DNA of 64,000 nucleotides from Winogradskyella schleiferi (GTDB lineage Bacteria; Bacteroidota; Bacteroidia; Flavobacteriales; Flavobacteriaceae): the NCBI RefSeq assembly GCF_013394655.1, contig NZ_CP053351.1, forward strand, positions 1,240,001-1,304,000. Direction: 5' to 3'. Positions 1 through 8,778 of the stretch are shown here, one piece after another (positions within the stretch are counted from its first letter, which is position 1; each line of letters opens with the position of its first letter). Under the pieces are notes generated by a model that worked only from the letters and a program-made list of their open reading frames with translations, was not told where the DNA came from and ran no database searches. Position numbers and translations under genes: made by a program.

Positions 1-978
1 TATTTCAATGTGGCTGCATCAGAAATTGTATTTACTTCTGGAGGAACGGAAGCCGATAATCTTGCGCTACGAAGTACCGTTAGAGATTTAGGCGTAACCG
101 AAATCATCACCTCTAAAATAGAGCATCATGCTGTTTTACATACAGCGGAACAATTACAAAAAGAGTATAACATAACGTTGAAATTTGTAAATGTTGACGA
201 CTGTGGCGTAATTATTTACGAGCATTTAGAAGAATTACTACAATCGGGTAACAAATCTGTAGTTAGTTTAATGCATATTAATAACGAGGTTGGAAATATT
301 TTAGATATTAAGCGTGTCGCAGAACTTTGCAAAAAATACAATGCCATGTTCCATACGGATACCGTACAATCCGTTGGTCATTATAAAATAGACTTACAAG
401 CGATACCTATAGATTTTCTAGCAGCAAGCGCTCATAAATTTCATGGGCCAAAAGGGGTTGGTTTTTGTTTTATCAGGAAAGAATCTGGATTGAAACCAAT
501 GATTTTTGGTGGCGAACAGGAGCGAGGCTATAGAGCTGGTACAGAATCCATCCATAATATTGTTGGTATGGATGAAGCCTTAAAAATTGCTTATGCAAAC
601 CTTGAAAAAGAAAAGCAATATGTTTCAGGTTTAAAATCTTATTTCATTCAACAGCTAAAAACGCATATGCCAAAAGCAAGTTTTAATGGCGGTTGCTCAG
701 ACGAGATTAATAGCACTTATACCTTGGTTAATGTGTGTTTGCCCATTGCTCCAGAAAAAGCTGCGATGCTTCAATTCCAACTCGATTTAAAAGGGATTGC
801 TTGCTCAAAGGGGAGTGCGTGCCAAAGCGGGAGTAACCAACAATCGCATGTGTTGACTGAAATTTTGAATGAAGAAAAATTAAAGCAGCCTTCTGTCCGT
901 TTCTCTTTCAGTATTTATAATACTAAAAAAGAATTAGATTATGTCATTAATGTTTTAAAGACATTTGTTAATTCTTAA
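1..978 (+). CDS. Cysteine desulfurase (NifS/IscS family), 5' end cut by the window
   Basis: PLP-dependent cysteine desulfurase, which takes sulfur from L-cysteine for Fe-S clusters and thiolated cofactors. The reading frame is open to base 1, so the true start lies outside the window and the GTG at base 10 is not the start. The visible 325 codons contain the fold-type I aminotransferase hallmarks: the SGGTEADN phosphate-binding stretch near the left edge, the PLP lysine in SAHKFHGPKG (about residue 146 of the visible part), and the mobile loop with the catalytic cysteine in KGSACQSGS (about residue 274). The last 11 bases overlap the end of the convergent T9SS-cargo gene. I cannot tell whether it is an IscS-type or an accessory NifS-type enzyme, because no isc or suf genes are in view. 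Confidence 0.93.
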   Translation, partial: YFNVAASEIVFTSGGTEADNLALRSTVRDLGVTEIITSKIEHHAVLHTAEQLQKEYNITLKFVNVDDCGVIIYEHLEELLQSGNKSVVSLMHINNEVGNILDIKRVAELCKKYNAMFHTDTVQSVGHYKIDLQAIPIDFLAASAHKFHGPKGVGFCFIRKESGLKPMIFGGEQERGYRAGTESIHNIVGMDEALKIAYANLEKEKQYVSGLKSYFIQQLKTHMPKASFNGGCSDEINSTYTLVNVCLPIAPEKAAMLQFQLDLKGIACSKGSACQSGSNQQSHVLTEILNEEKLKQPSVRFSFSIYNTKKELDYVINVLKTFVNS

Positions 979-2821
979 CGATGATCTTCTTAGATTTTGC
1001 TTTAGTGTTTGAGTACATAGATACGTTTACAACATACACGCCATCACTCAAATTCAATGTAGATAAATTGTATTGCTCCTCAATAGCATTGTAATTACCT
1101 TTCAAGATTTGTTTTCCGGCAACATCAAAAATTTCTACAGATTTAATATCTAAACTATTCGGATTTTGAACCGTAAGTTGATGTTTACCATTATCTTGAA
1201 GAATAGTTAAAGATGTGATATCTAATTCATCAATACTCAAAGTGCTTTCTGTGGTAAATACAATTTCGAAGCGATCTGTGTAGTTGCCAGCATCCAAGTT
1301 AATATGGTAATTCTGGCTATTTAAGTTCACATAAATATCAGTTTCAATATCATGGATATAAATGTTTTGATTGGTATCAAAATTCTGTATGTCGTAAATA
1401 CCAAAGCTGATTGGTTGTTGTTCCTCAACTTCAAGGACCAATGGAATCTTTAAATTAACATCAAAACTATGAGCTTGTATAACATAAGCATCATTATTCT
1501 GAATCCAATATGCATCAGATTCAACCTCACTAGGTCGTTTTGCTTCTAAGCCATAATCAAATCCTTCAGAAGCCGAATCATGAAAGTTGGCAAGTAATTC
1601 TCTCGAATATAATTCGTTAAAACTTACAATCATTCTGAATCTCTTGTAATCATCTGGTACTATAAAATTCCCATTTTCATCATACTGATTAGTTGCATCT
1701 GTATCTGAAGTACTAACATTGGCACTTCTAAAAAACTGACTGTTTGCTGCGGTTTCTTTAACATAATCTCTATGACTATTTTTTACATAGACTAATGAGC
1801 CAGGTGCGATACTTTCAGCACCTTCTACCATAAAGCCTTGCCCAACTGGAATATAACGTCTTGCTACTCTTCCTCCTGTGCCATTAGGCGGCGTTGCTGC
1901 AGGAGAACCATCACTTAAATAAAAAATCATGGTTGCAGGTACAAACGATTCTACAATATTATCGGAGCCATCAGGTTCTGTACAAGTGTATGATGCATAA
2001 CCACCAACATAAGTGTCTAAATAGTGCGAATTAGAATTCGTTACGTCTTGCTCCCAATAATAAATGGCACCTGTTGTGCCTGCAGGTGGTGCATTAACTT
2101 CATCTAAATTGGTATTTTGTGGATCCCATAAAAAATCTGCAGCATCAAGCGCAGAAGGATAAGGGTTGCCAATTAGTGTAAACTGTTCTGCTGCAATGGA
2201 GTTTGTAATAGTACCATTATTAGGCTTACCTCTAAAGTCGTAATTTTGAATAATTGTTCCACCATTAGGTCCCATTCCTTTCATTGTAAACCCTAAACCT
2301 GTAGTAACATCTATATTTGGATTTCCAGGATTAGTAGCTGGAATCCATTCACTATACTCATCAGAAGTTACAAACATCCATAACCAACGTGTGGAAATTG
2401 TTAAAGGACTTGACGAGCCATCATAAGCACTAGTAAAAATAGCATCATTGCTATCAATAGGATCTAAAGTGCTTAAAAGAGGATCATCTACTTGATTAAT
2501 TTGAAAAGCATTATTTGTAAGTGTATTAGATAGTACGCCTCCAACTGGAGAACACCAATAATGGTAAGCAAATTGATTCACTTCACTATTCTGATAAACA
2601 CTAAGTTCTCCTACACCAGAATTTCCAGTCGTACCTGTCCCTTGAATGAGTTGGGATTCATCCCTTAAATAAATTTTTGAATCTGCTTCTTCAAGATTGA
2701 CATCGTCGTTAACAAAAAGCACTTCATCGTTAACAAAGACAAATGCATCATTCCGTACACTCAATTGTGCGAAAGAAAAGGAAAAAAATAGCATTAAACA
2801 GGCAAAGAAAGAAAGTTTCAT
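968..2821 (-). CDS. Secreted protein with C-terminal T9SS type A sorting domain
   Basis: Large secreted or surface protein of about 617 residues with no recognised catalytic domain. A signal peptide ends near FSFSFAQ. The last 80 or so residues (from about SLTILQDNGK to KSKKIIVKN) have the beta-rich pattern of the type IX secretion sorting domain, with the typical VEIFDVAGKQ strand and LSDGVYVV motif. It should therefore cross the outer membrane by T9SS and may be anchored at the surface. The middle is rich in Asn, Gly, Thr and Tyr, as in adhesins and surface proteins of flavobacteria. The frame extends to a GTG at 2839, but I chose the ATG at 2821 because it starts directly with MKLSFF before the hydrophobic core. 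The 3' end overlaps the convergent cysteine desulfurase gene by 11 bp. Confidence 0.85.
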   Translation of the reverse strand: MKLSFFACLMLFFSFSFAQLSVRNDAFVFVNDEVLFVNDDVNLEEADSKIYLRDESQLIQGTGTTGNSGVGELSVYQNSEVNQFAYHYWCSPVGGVLSNTLTNNAFQINQVDDPLLSTLDPIDSNDAIFTSAYDGSSSPLTISTRWLWMFVTSDEYSEWIPATNPGNPNIDVTTGLGFTMKGMGPNGGTIIQNYDFRGKPNNGTITNSIAAEQFTLIGNPYPSALDAADFLWDPQNTNLDEVNAPPAGTTGAIYYWEQDVTNSNSHYLDTYVGGYASYTCTEPDGSDNIVESFVPATMIFYLSDGSPAATPPNGTGGRVARRYIPVGQGFMVEGAESIAPGSLVYVKNSHRDYVKETAANSQFFRSANVSTSDTDATNQYDENGNFIVPDDYKRFRMIVSFNELYSRELLANFHDSASEGFDYGLEAKRPSEVESDAYWIQNNDAYVIQAHSFDVNLKIPLVLEVEEQQPISFGIYDIQNFDTNQNIYIHDIETDIYVNLNSQNYHINLDAGNYTDRFEIVFTTESTLSIDELDITSLTILQDNGKHQLTVQNPNSLDIKSVEIFDVAGKQILKGNYNAIEEQYNLSTLNLSDGVYVVNVSMYSNTKAKSKKIIVKN

Positions 2822-2979
2822 ATTCTTAAATTTTTGCACTAAAGTTTAGTAGGGTAACTAAAAGTGAATTAGTGATTTACAAACTTAACGAAATTGTAAT
2901 GCATAGAGCGTTCGATAATCGTCGAAATTGGTAGTTCCACTAAAAAACCAAGAAACTATATTCAAATTCTTAAGAAAAT

Positions 2980-5448
2980 TTAGAATCTAGCAGACAATCG
3001 TACATTAAAAACACGAGGTGTTAAATAATTGGGAATGGCATACTGGGCTTTGGAATAAACATCCCTTACCCAAGTATTGGTTATGGAATTCTGGTTGTTG
3101 AACATGTTATAGATTTCAAACCCAATGGAGAGTTCCTTAACTGATTTTTTCCATTTGGCATCATAGGCTTTTTCAGGGTTGACCAATTGGTACGAAATTC
3201 CTAAATCAGCACGTCGATAATCGCGTAAGCGGAGTTGATAAACGTAAGGGTCTGCATAACTAGGCGAACCACCAGGAACTCCTGTGTTGTAAACCAAATT
3301 TAAATACATCTTTAAGTCTGGCATATTCGGTACATAATCCTGAAACAAAGCACCGAATTTTAACCGTTGGTCGGTCGGTCTGGCAATATACCCACGATTG
3401 TCAATGTTTTCTTCAGTTTTCAAATACCCAAAACTAAACCAGGATTCTGTGCCAGGCACAAACTCGCCATTCAGTCTTAAGTCCAGGCCATAAGCATATG
3501 CTTTGGCATTATTGTCAGCGCTGTAACGAATTCTAACGTTTTCCAGTGTATAAGGATTCACGTCCGTCATGCCTTTATAATAAGCTTCAGTAACCAATTT
3601 AAAAGGTCTTTCCCAAATTTCAAAACTGTATTCGTTTCCTACAACGATATGAAAGGATTGTTGTGCTTTTACGTTAGGTTGCACTGTACCGGAAGAATCT
3701 CTCAGCTCCCTATAAAATGGTGGTTGGTAATATAAGCCACCTGCGATTCTAAAAAGCATGTCTTTTTCCCAATCTGGTTTTATGGCAAATTGAGCTCTTG
3801 GACTAACCACAGTTTGTGTTTTACTATCTGAAATTCCATCGCCACTCACATTCCAAGTATGTGTTCTTACACCTGCATTGAAAAATGCTTCGTGTCCATT
3901 CCAATCCGTTTGTTTACTGTATTGTGCAAAAGCTTGAAGTCTGTTAATCTTTATAAAATTTAAAGCTCTTATGTTTTCAAACGCCGTTAATGGTCCTGTA
4001 AACTGTTCGTAAGGTTGCGGATTAGGCTCACTAAATCGTGGTGGTCTTATTGAGAAGCCTGCGGAATCAATGACTTCGTATTCTACCAAACGATCTCTAA
4101 TATCTTCATGTGTATATTTTACAGACCATTCAATGGTGCTTTCGTCATCAACTTTGTAGTCGCCTCGATGCTCTGCATTGACAATAAATGCATCTAAATC
4201 GTTTCGAGCGTGTGTGAGTTGGGAGCCAATACCTTCACTAAACTCCACTTCCCCTAAATTTTCATCTCCAATATTGGTATTGACTTCGCCTAATCGATAT
4301 TGTGCCAATATGTCGAAATATTCTTGTTCAGTGGTATGGTAAGCCGAAGCAATAAGTTTTAACGTTAAATCATCTGAAGCGAAATAATTGGCCTTAAAAG
4401 CTCCGAAATAGGTTTGGTATTGGTCATTTTCCTGACCGTCATAAAACACCAAAAGTGCCACAGGATTTTCTAAAGTCCCGAAATTGGTCTGTCTGTTCTC
4501 AGGTTGAAAATTGTATTTGTTCAAGGATATATTCCCTAAAAAATTCAAATGGAATTTGCTCGAAAAACGATAAGTCAAATAGGTTTGCGCATCAGCAAAA
4601 ACGGGTTCTACATTGCCCTCCGTTTCGAGGCTATTCAGCAACAAGCTATTATCTCTATAACGCACACCTGCAATCCCTGAAAATTTTCCATCTTTTGAAA
4701 CGGTTTCGGCAGTAACGCTTCCGCCCAACAAACTTAAATCGGCTCTAATGCCAAAATCTACAGGATTTCGATACGTAATATCTAAAACCGATGATAACTT
4801 ATCGCCATATTTCGCCTGAAAACCGCCAGCAGAAAAATCGACATTATGTACCATATCTGTATTCACAAAACTCAAACCTTCTTGGTTTCCAGAACGAATA
4901 AGGAATGGTCTATAGACTTCAATTTCGTTCACATAAACTAAATTTTCATCAAAATTTCCACCTCTTACGGAATATTGGGTACTTAATTCATTCGAAATGT
5001 TAACACCTGGTAAGGTTTTTAAGATGTTTTCAACACCAGGTTGGGCGCCTTTTATAGTTCTTAAAGTTGACGGATCAATGGATACGACGCCTTCAACATT
5101 TAATCTCGTATTCGTATTAATAACAACGGTTGCTATTTGTTCTATTTCGACTAGCATCACAGGATTGTATTCAATTTCCTGTCCATTTTTTAAATTAAAT
5201 TTCTGCTCTACCCGTTTGTGGGAAACATGAGTGAACTCAACTGTTACTTCAACATCAAAAGGCACTTTAAGTTCGTAAAATCCATTGCTATTGGTTGCTG
5301 TACCTTCGCCTGTATTAGCCTTAATGTTAACGCCTTCAATCGGCATATTGGCTTCGTCTAAAATAACACCTCTAATGGTAGCAGATTGTGAAAAGGAAAG
5401 CAGACTAAAAAGTAAGCTCAGTAGGATAGTAAAATGTAAGCGTTTCAA
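2980..5448 (-). CDS. TonB-dependent receptor with carboxypeptidase-regulatory-like N-terminal domain
   Basis: Outer-membrane receptor of 822 residues, expected to import an unknown substrate using TonB energy. In order: a signal peptide ending near LLSFSQS; a CarboxypepD_reg-like beta-sandwich (about residues 22-100, with IRGVILDEANMPIEGVNI); a plug domain (about 110-220, including the IKGAQPGVENILKTLPGV region and YSVRGGNFDENLVYVN); then a long beta-barrel ending in the aromatic-terminated strand VFNVRLSARF. There is no SusD partner next to it, so it is not an obvious polysaccharide-utilisation SusC. The start codon is TTG, since no ATG fits before the signal peptide. Substrate is unknown; siderophore, vitamin or peptide are all possible. 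Confidence 0.88.
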   Translation of the reverse strand: MKRLHFTILLSLLFSLLSFSQSATIRGVILDEANMPIEGVNIKANTGEGTATNSNGFYELKVPFDVEVTVEFTHVSHKRVEQKFNLKNGQEIEYNPVMLVEIEQIATVVINTNTRLNVEGVVSIDPSTLRTIKGAQPGVENILKTLPGVNISNELSTQYSVRGGNFDENLVYVNEIEVYRPFLIRSGNQEGLSFVNTDMVHNVDFSAGGFQAKYGDKLSSVLDITYRNPVDFGIRADLSLLGGSVTAETVSKDGKFSGIAGVRYRDNSLLLNSLETEGNVEPVFADAQTYLTYRFSSKFHLNFLGNISLNKYNFQPENRQTNFGTLENPVALLVFYDGQENDQYQTYFGAFKANYFASDDLTLKLIASAYHTTEQEYFDILAQYRLGEVNTNIGDENLGEVEFSEGIGSQLTHARNDLDAFIVNAEHRGDYKVDDESTIEWSVKYTHEDIRDRLVEYEVIDSAGFSIRPPRFSEPNPQPYEQFTGPLTAFENIRALNFIKINRLQAFAQYSKQTDWNGHEAFFNAGVRTHTWNVSGDGISDSKTQTVVSPRAQFAIKPDWEKDMLFRIAGGLYYQPPFYRELRDSSGTVQPNVKAQQSFHIVVGNEYSFEIWERPFKLVTEAYYKGMTDVNPYTLENVRIRYSADNNAKAYAYGLDLRLNGEFVPGTESWFSFGYLKTEENIDNRGYIARPTDQRLKFGALFQDYVPNMPDLKMYLNLVYNTGVPGGSPSYADPYVYQLRLRDYRRADLGISYQLVNPEKAYDAKWKKSVKELSIGFEIYNMFNNQNSITNTWVRDVYSKAQYAIPNYLTPRVFNVRLSARF

Positions 5449-5692
5449 ATAATTTAGTTTTTCTTAGTTCAGTTAACGTGAAATTTAGATTCTTATTTTC
5501 AAAAAACACCACTAAAGTCCCATCAAGGGGACAATTTAACGAAGTGATTTTGAGGATAGAATAACCACATTATTTCTGACACAAAATATAGATACCTCCT
5601 AGTTTGCTAATTTTATACTTTAAATTTTTCAGCATCTATAAGCATCTATGTTCTTGGTTCTAGAAGCATAAGCGGTCTTGATTCTTAATTTC
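5449..5692. other. Intergenic stretch with half of a dispersed palindromic repeat
   Basis: AT-rich spacer upstream of the TonB receptor. Bases 5506-5535 match one arm of the long palindrome at 49998-50077 with only two differences in 30 bases (core ACTAAAGTCC then AAGGGGACAAT). The second arm is absent here. Otherwise I see no gene, and the end of the M23 gene has no convincing terminator. Confidence 0.6.
5506..5535. repeat. Solitary arm of dispersed palindrome (second copy at 49998-50077)
   Basis: Thirty bases matching the left arm of the 80-bp inverted repeat between the Lhr-like helicase and pdeM genes at 28 of 30 positions. No complementary arm follows within 150 bases, so this copy cannot fold into the long hairpin. 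It looks like a decayed or half copy of an intergenic repeat family. Confidence 0.6.
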
Positions 5693-7381
5693 CTATTTTC
5701 TAAAAAATGTTGCTTCAAATGTAGAACTATTTCCAACATTATCCGTAACAATTATTTTTAATTCGTTCTTGGTATCTTTAACGATGTTATCATTAAAATC
5801 ATGTGTTAAGGTATTGGTTTTATAATCGTATTCCATTAAAATCCATTTACCGTTCACAGTGGCCCTATATTTACTTATTCCAGAAAGGTCGTCATCAATC
5901 TTTACTTTTAAGTAACGATATTTACTAATCCATTTTTTATCTTGAAAGTTAATAGGCTTTATAGTTGGTGGTACGGTATCTGTAGCAAGTGCAAAGGTTC
6001 CCAAAGATTTGGTCCTAGCTGTTAATATATTGCCTTTACGTGAGCTAGATACATAATACGGTTTCCAATAATTGCCATAATATCTGGCAACAAATAATTT
6101 TTCTTGATGCTCGCTTTTATAGTTGCTTAAATCGTAATTGATATAAAAATTCTTTTGCATTGGAATTCTATCTTCGTCTAGAAATAGTGTATCAGAATTC
6201 ACCCTAAAATTTATATAGGTATCATCGTACAACGTATTTTCATAGAATTTTACATTTATAAGTCCAGAATTTAAAGTCGTTGCTTTACTGCTGTAGACCA
6301 AAGCTTTTTCAGAGGTATCTATGAAATCGTCTTGCTCTATAGTTTCAGGTTTTCCCTCTATAGGAATGGTAACCCAAGTCTCATTTTTATGGTAATCATT
6401 TATTTTTATCTTATAAACGGATGCTGTACTGTCTTCCACTAGAACAAAACCATTGTCATAAGCATCTTTATAAAGGCTTAATGGATTGTTCTGTTCAATG
6501 AATAACTTTTGAATTTTGGATTTGTTACTTTTATAATAGTCGTAATCCACGTAGCGTCTGATGTGTTTGGATTCATCAAAACTGAAGCGTTTAAAATCGA
6601 CTTCGAGACTTTTATTGCCATTAAAAAAGGTCTGAATGTTACTGACGCCATTATTATTTGGGGCTAAATCTTGCTTGTCATTAGATACCACTCCAAAACC
6701 GATATTGCCATAAGCTGTTATTTTTTCAACGTCATATGCGCCTTCATCTTTTGGAATCAGACGTAATTCAACGCGTTCATTTTTACCATTAATAGTGGAA
6801 GTTCCATCTTTAGGGTAGGCAAATACAGCAGAAACATAAGGTGCTTTGGTATCTTTGACTTGCATACCAAAAAGTAAAGGGTTCATTGGTCGCTCCTGAT
6901 TATCCCTGATTTCAAAATGCAAATGCGGTCCACCAGAGCTTCCTGTATTGCCAGAATAACCAATCACTTCGTTGGGTTCTACCAAGAGTTCTTCAGAATT
7001 AGGGAAAACTTCAACTTCAAAACTTTCTTTTTCATATTGACACTCCTTAATAAAATCCTCTAAACGTTTGGAAAACTTTTGAAGATGACCATAAACCGTT
7101 GTGTAACCATTTGGATGCGTAACATAGAGTGCCTTTCCGTAGCCAAATTCAGAAATTTTGATTCTACTCACGTAACCTTCAGCAGCTGTATAAACTTTTA
7201 AACCTTCCCTTTGCTGCGTCTTAATATCCAACCCACCATGGAAATGAGTGGAACGCAATTCAGCAAACGAACCAGCAAGCACCAATGGAATGTCTAATGG
7301 ATGCCTAAAATAATCCTGCGGATATTCCGATTGTCCATAAACAGAGCATGTGAGTAAAAAGAAGAGCAAAAATTGTTTCAT
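5693..7381 (-). CDS. M23 family metallopeptidase (exported)
   Basis: Exported zinc endopeptidase of the lysostaphin/LytM class, expected to cut peptidoglycan peptide bridges or to act as a non-enzymatic regulator. A signal peptide ends near CSVYGQS. The M23 domain is near the N terminus: zinc-binding HFHGGLD at about residues 46-52 and HLHFEIRD near residue 154, both intact, so it should be active. After about residue 180 come roughly 380 residues of beta-rich sequence without a recognised motif, ending in an Ig-like segment (IVTDNVGNSSTFEATF). This long C-terminal part is usual for flavobacterial members. On the minus strand, a TACATTTG box at 7424-7417, 36 bases before the ATG, resembles a Bacteroidetes -7 element, but I found no matching -33 element. 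Confidence 0.9.
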   Translation of the reverse strand: MKQFLLFFLLTCSVYGQSEYPQDYFRHPLDIPLVLAGSFAELRSTHFHGGLDIKTQQREGLKVYTAAEGYVSRIKISEFGYGKALYVTHPNGYTTVYGHLQKFSKRLEDFIKECQYEKESFEVEVFPNSEELLVEPNEVIGYSGNTGSSGGPHLHFEIRDNQERPMNPLLFGMQVKDTKAPYVSAVFAYPKDGTSTINGKNERVELRLIPKDEGAYDVEKITAYGNIGFGVVSNDKQDLAPNNNGVSNIQTFFNGNKSLEVDFKRFSFDESKHIRRYVDYDYYKSNKSKIQKLFIEQNNPLSLYKDAYDNGFVLVEDSTASVYKIKINDYHKNETWVTIPIEGKPETIEQDDFIDTSEKALVYSSKATTLNSGLINVKFYENTLYDDTYINFRVNSDTLFLDEDRIPMQKNFYINYDLSNYKSEHQEKLFVARYYGNYWKPYYVSSSRKGNILTARTKSLGTFALATDTVPPTIKPINFQDKKWISKYRYLKVKIDDDLSGISKYRATVNGKWILMEYDYKTNTLTHDFNDNIVKDTKNELKIIVTDNVGNSSTFEATFFRK

Positions 7382-7835
7382 ATAATAAGCTAAAATATAA
7401 ATTCGATATCGATTTGCAAATGTAATTAGTTTATAAATTTTGAAGCGCTGGTCTTACAATTTATATCACCTGAAATAAATAGTTTTCTTTTCTCACGTGA
7501 ATCTAGTAATGCGCTTATAGTCAGTAAATTAAATTTTAAATATAAAGGAAAATATTGATTTTAAGTCTATTAAAACAATAATTTTAAGAGCTACACCTTT
7601 GATTTCACTTTTTTACTATGACCTAACATTTCATATAAATGAAAGCGGATAAACACGACGGCCTTAGCTTTGCAAAGCGCTAGAGTTGGATGCTTAAAGA
7701 ATTAAATTTGTTCTTTTATAATTATTGACATCTTAGTTAACTATTTTAGTTTTAAAATTTAAAAAATAATCTTAAAAGAATTGTGTTTTGTCGTTAGGTA
7801 TGTTAACTTTGTTTCAATAGTATTGAATTGTTTTA
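7382..7835. other. 454-bp divergent intergenic region
   Basis: Long spacer between the divergent M23 and zapA-operon genes. It holds a possible -7 box for the M23 gene (7417-7424, minus strand), a 12-base perfect palindrome GCTTTGCAAAGC at 7667-7678 of unknown meaning, and the zapA-operon promoter at 7781-7811. No open reading frame or RNA gene was recognised in it. Confidence 0.5.
7781..7811 (+). promoter_or_regulatory. Bacteroidetes-type promoter for the zapA operon
   Basis: TTG at 7781-7783 and TAACTTTG at 7804-7811 are 20 bases apart, matching the known Bacteroidetes sigma-ABfr consensus (TTG near -33, TAnnTTTG near -7). Transcription would start about 20 bases before the ATG at 7836. 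Confidence 0.6.
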
Positions 7836-8126
7836 ATGAGTAAAATAGAAGACATTGTTGATGCATTAGAGAATAAAATCAGTAAGATTTTACATAAGCA
7901 AGAGGTTTTAAAACAGACCAACGCTAAACTCTCAGACCAATTAGAACAACAACAGCAAAAACTTCTGGAGCAACAAGATGAGATTTCTGGTTGGATTGAA
8001 AAACATGATACACTCAAAATGGCAAATTCAATGCTTGGTAGTGACGAAAATAAACGAGAAACAAAGCTCAAAATAAATGCACTTATTAGGGATATTGACC
8101 ATTGTATTGGGCAACTATCAGAATAA
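7836..8126 (+). CDS. Small coiled-coil protein upstream of zapA
   Basis: A 96-residue, charged, almost entirely alpha-helical protein. Residues about 5-60 show a heptad-like pattern rich in Leu, Gln, Glu and Lys (for example LSDQLEQQQQKLLEQQDE), so a coiled coil is likely. It has no signal peptide or membrane segment. It ends 21 bp before zapA and shares its promoter, so a role together with ZapA at the division ring is a fair guess. ZapB in Proteobacteria is a similarly small coiled coil that works with ZapA, but I see no sequence proof of homology. The C-terminal part (KINALIRDIDHCIGQL) looks like a separate short helix. Confidence 0.75.
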   Translation: MSKIEDIVDALENKISKILHKQEVLKQTNAKLSDQLEQQQQKLLEQQDEISGWIEKHDTLKMANSMLGSDENKRETKLKINALIRDIDHCIGQLSE

Positions 8127-8147
8127 AGTTGTAAATTTAGACGTTAT

Positions 8148-8435
8148 ATGTCAGAACAATTAAAAATTAAACTTTCTATTGCCAATAGAGTTTATCCATT
8201 AACGATAAATCCGAGCCAAGAGGAAGGTTTACGAAAAGCCACAAAAAAAATTGAGGCTATGATTGGACAATTTGAGCAGAATTACTCTGTAAGGGATAAG
8301 CAAGATGTTTTAGCCATGTGTGCTTTGCAGTTTGCGGCTCAAGTAGAGCAAAAGTCAATAGATAAAGAGTATGTGAATGAAGAAGTTCAGGAAAAGTTAG
8401 AAGCTTTAAATGAGTTGCTGCAAGCACATATTTAA
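8148..8435 (+). CDS. zapA: Cell division protein ZapA
   Basis: ZapA binds and bundles FtsZ protofilaments at the division septum. The 95-residue length is normal for the family. The N-terminal beta-strand domain (LKIKLSIANRVYPLTINPSQEEGLRKA) is followed by the long helix (about residues 50-95) that forms the dimer and tetramer coiled coil. It is the second gene of a two-gene operon with the coiled-coil gene upstream, and is followed by a 6S-like RNA and then rny. Confidence 0.9.
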   Translation: MSEQLKIKLSIANRVYPLTINPSQEEGLRKATKKIEAMIGQFEQNYSVRDKQDVLAMCALQFAAQVEQKSIDKEYVNEEVQEKLEALNELLQAHI

Positions 8436-8460
8436 CTCGTACGTTCTTTAAAATAAAAGG

Positions 8461-8674
8461 TTACTGCCTACATTAGTTACATTTTTTGATAAACTCAACG
8501 ATCAATTCTTTAAAAAGGGTGAGTTTAAGTTGTAAAATCGTGCCGCTAGTGCTTTGTGCTGAACTCGTTTCAGTATCCAAAGTATCTCAGGCGGATTTTT
8601 GATCAGCTTGTTAGCCCTAAACTTGTTTTTAAGGAGTTTATACAAAACCGATAACTGATGTAGGCTTTTTTTTT
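8461..8674 (+). ncRNA. ssrS: 6S-like RNA (6S-Flavo type candidate)
   Basis: Structured non-coding segment of about 210 bases between zapA and rny. Bases 8466-8480 (GCCTACATTAGTTAC) pair with 8650-8665 (ATAACTGATGTAGGC), giving a long closing stem followed directly by nine T residues, as in a terminated small RNA. Inside are a hairpin of AAACTCA/TGAGTTT (about 8490-8526) and the palindrome TGCTGAACTCGTTTCAG (8557-8573). 6S RNA has a long closed rod with internal bulges, sequesters the housekeeping RNA polymerase, and lies beside zapA in several bacteria, so 6S is my best identification. I could not run a covariance model. The alternative is an unrelated small RNA or a long structured zapA 3' region. 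Confidence 0.68.
8556..8578 (+). repeat. REP-like palindrome copy A (inside the 6S-like RNA)
   Basis: Imperfect palindrome around TGCTGAACTCGTTTCAGTAT. It closely matches the palindrome in the loop of the glgB terminator at 32588-32610, with three or four differences over 21 bases. From memory, sequences of this form are common intergenic repeats in flavobacterial genomes. Confidence 0.5.
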
Positions 8675-8716
8675 ATAGCAACTTTAGTTTTGGTAAAAAC
8701 TAATTAGTTGAGCTTA

Positions 8717-8735
8717 TTCCAACTTTCAGTTGGAA
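8717..8735 (+). promoter_or_regulatory. Short hairpin in the rny leader
   Basis: Perfect 7-bp stem TTCCAAC/GTTGGAA with a five-base loop, about 44 bases before the rny start codon. There is no T run, so it is not a terminator. It may stabilise the leader or be an autoregulatory target; this is inference only. Confidence 0.4.
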
Positions 8736-8778
8736 ACTTTAAATGTTTTACCTAACACCAATAAACTAAACAGTAAAT

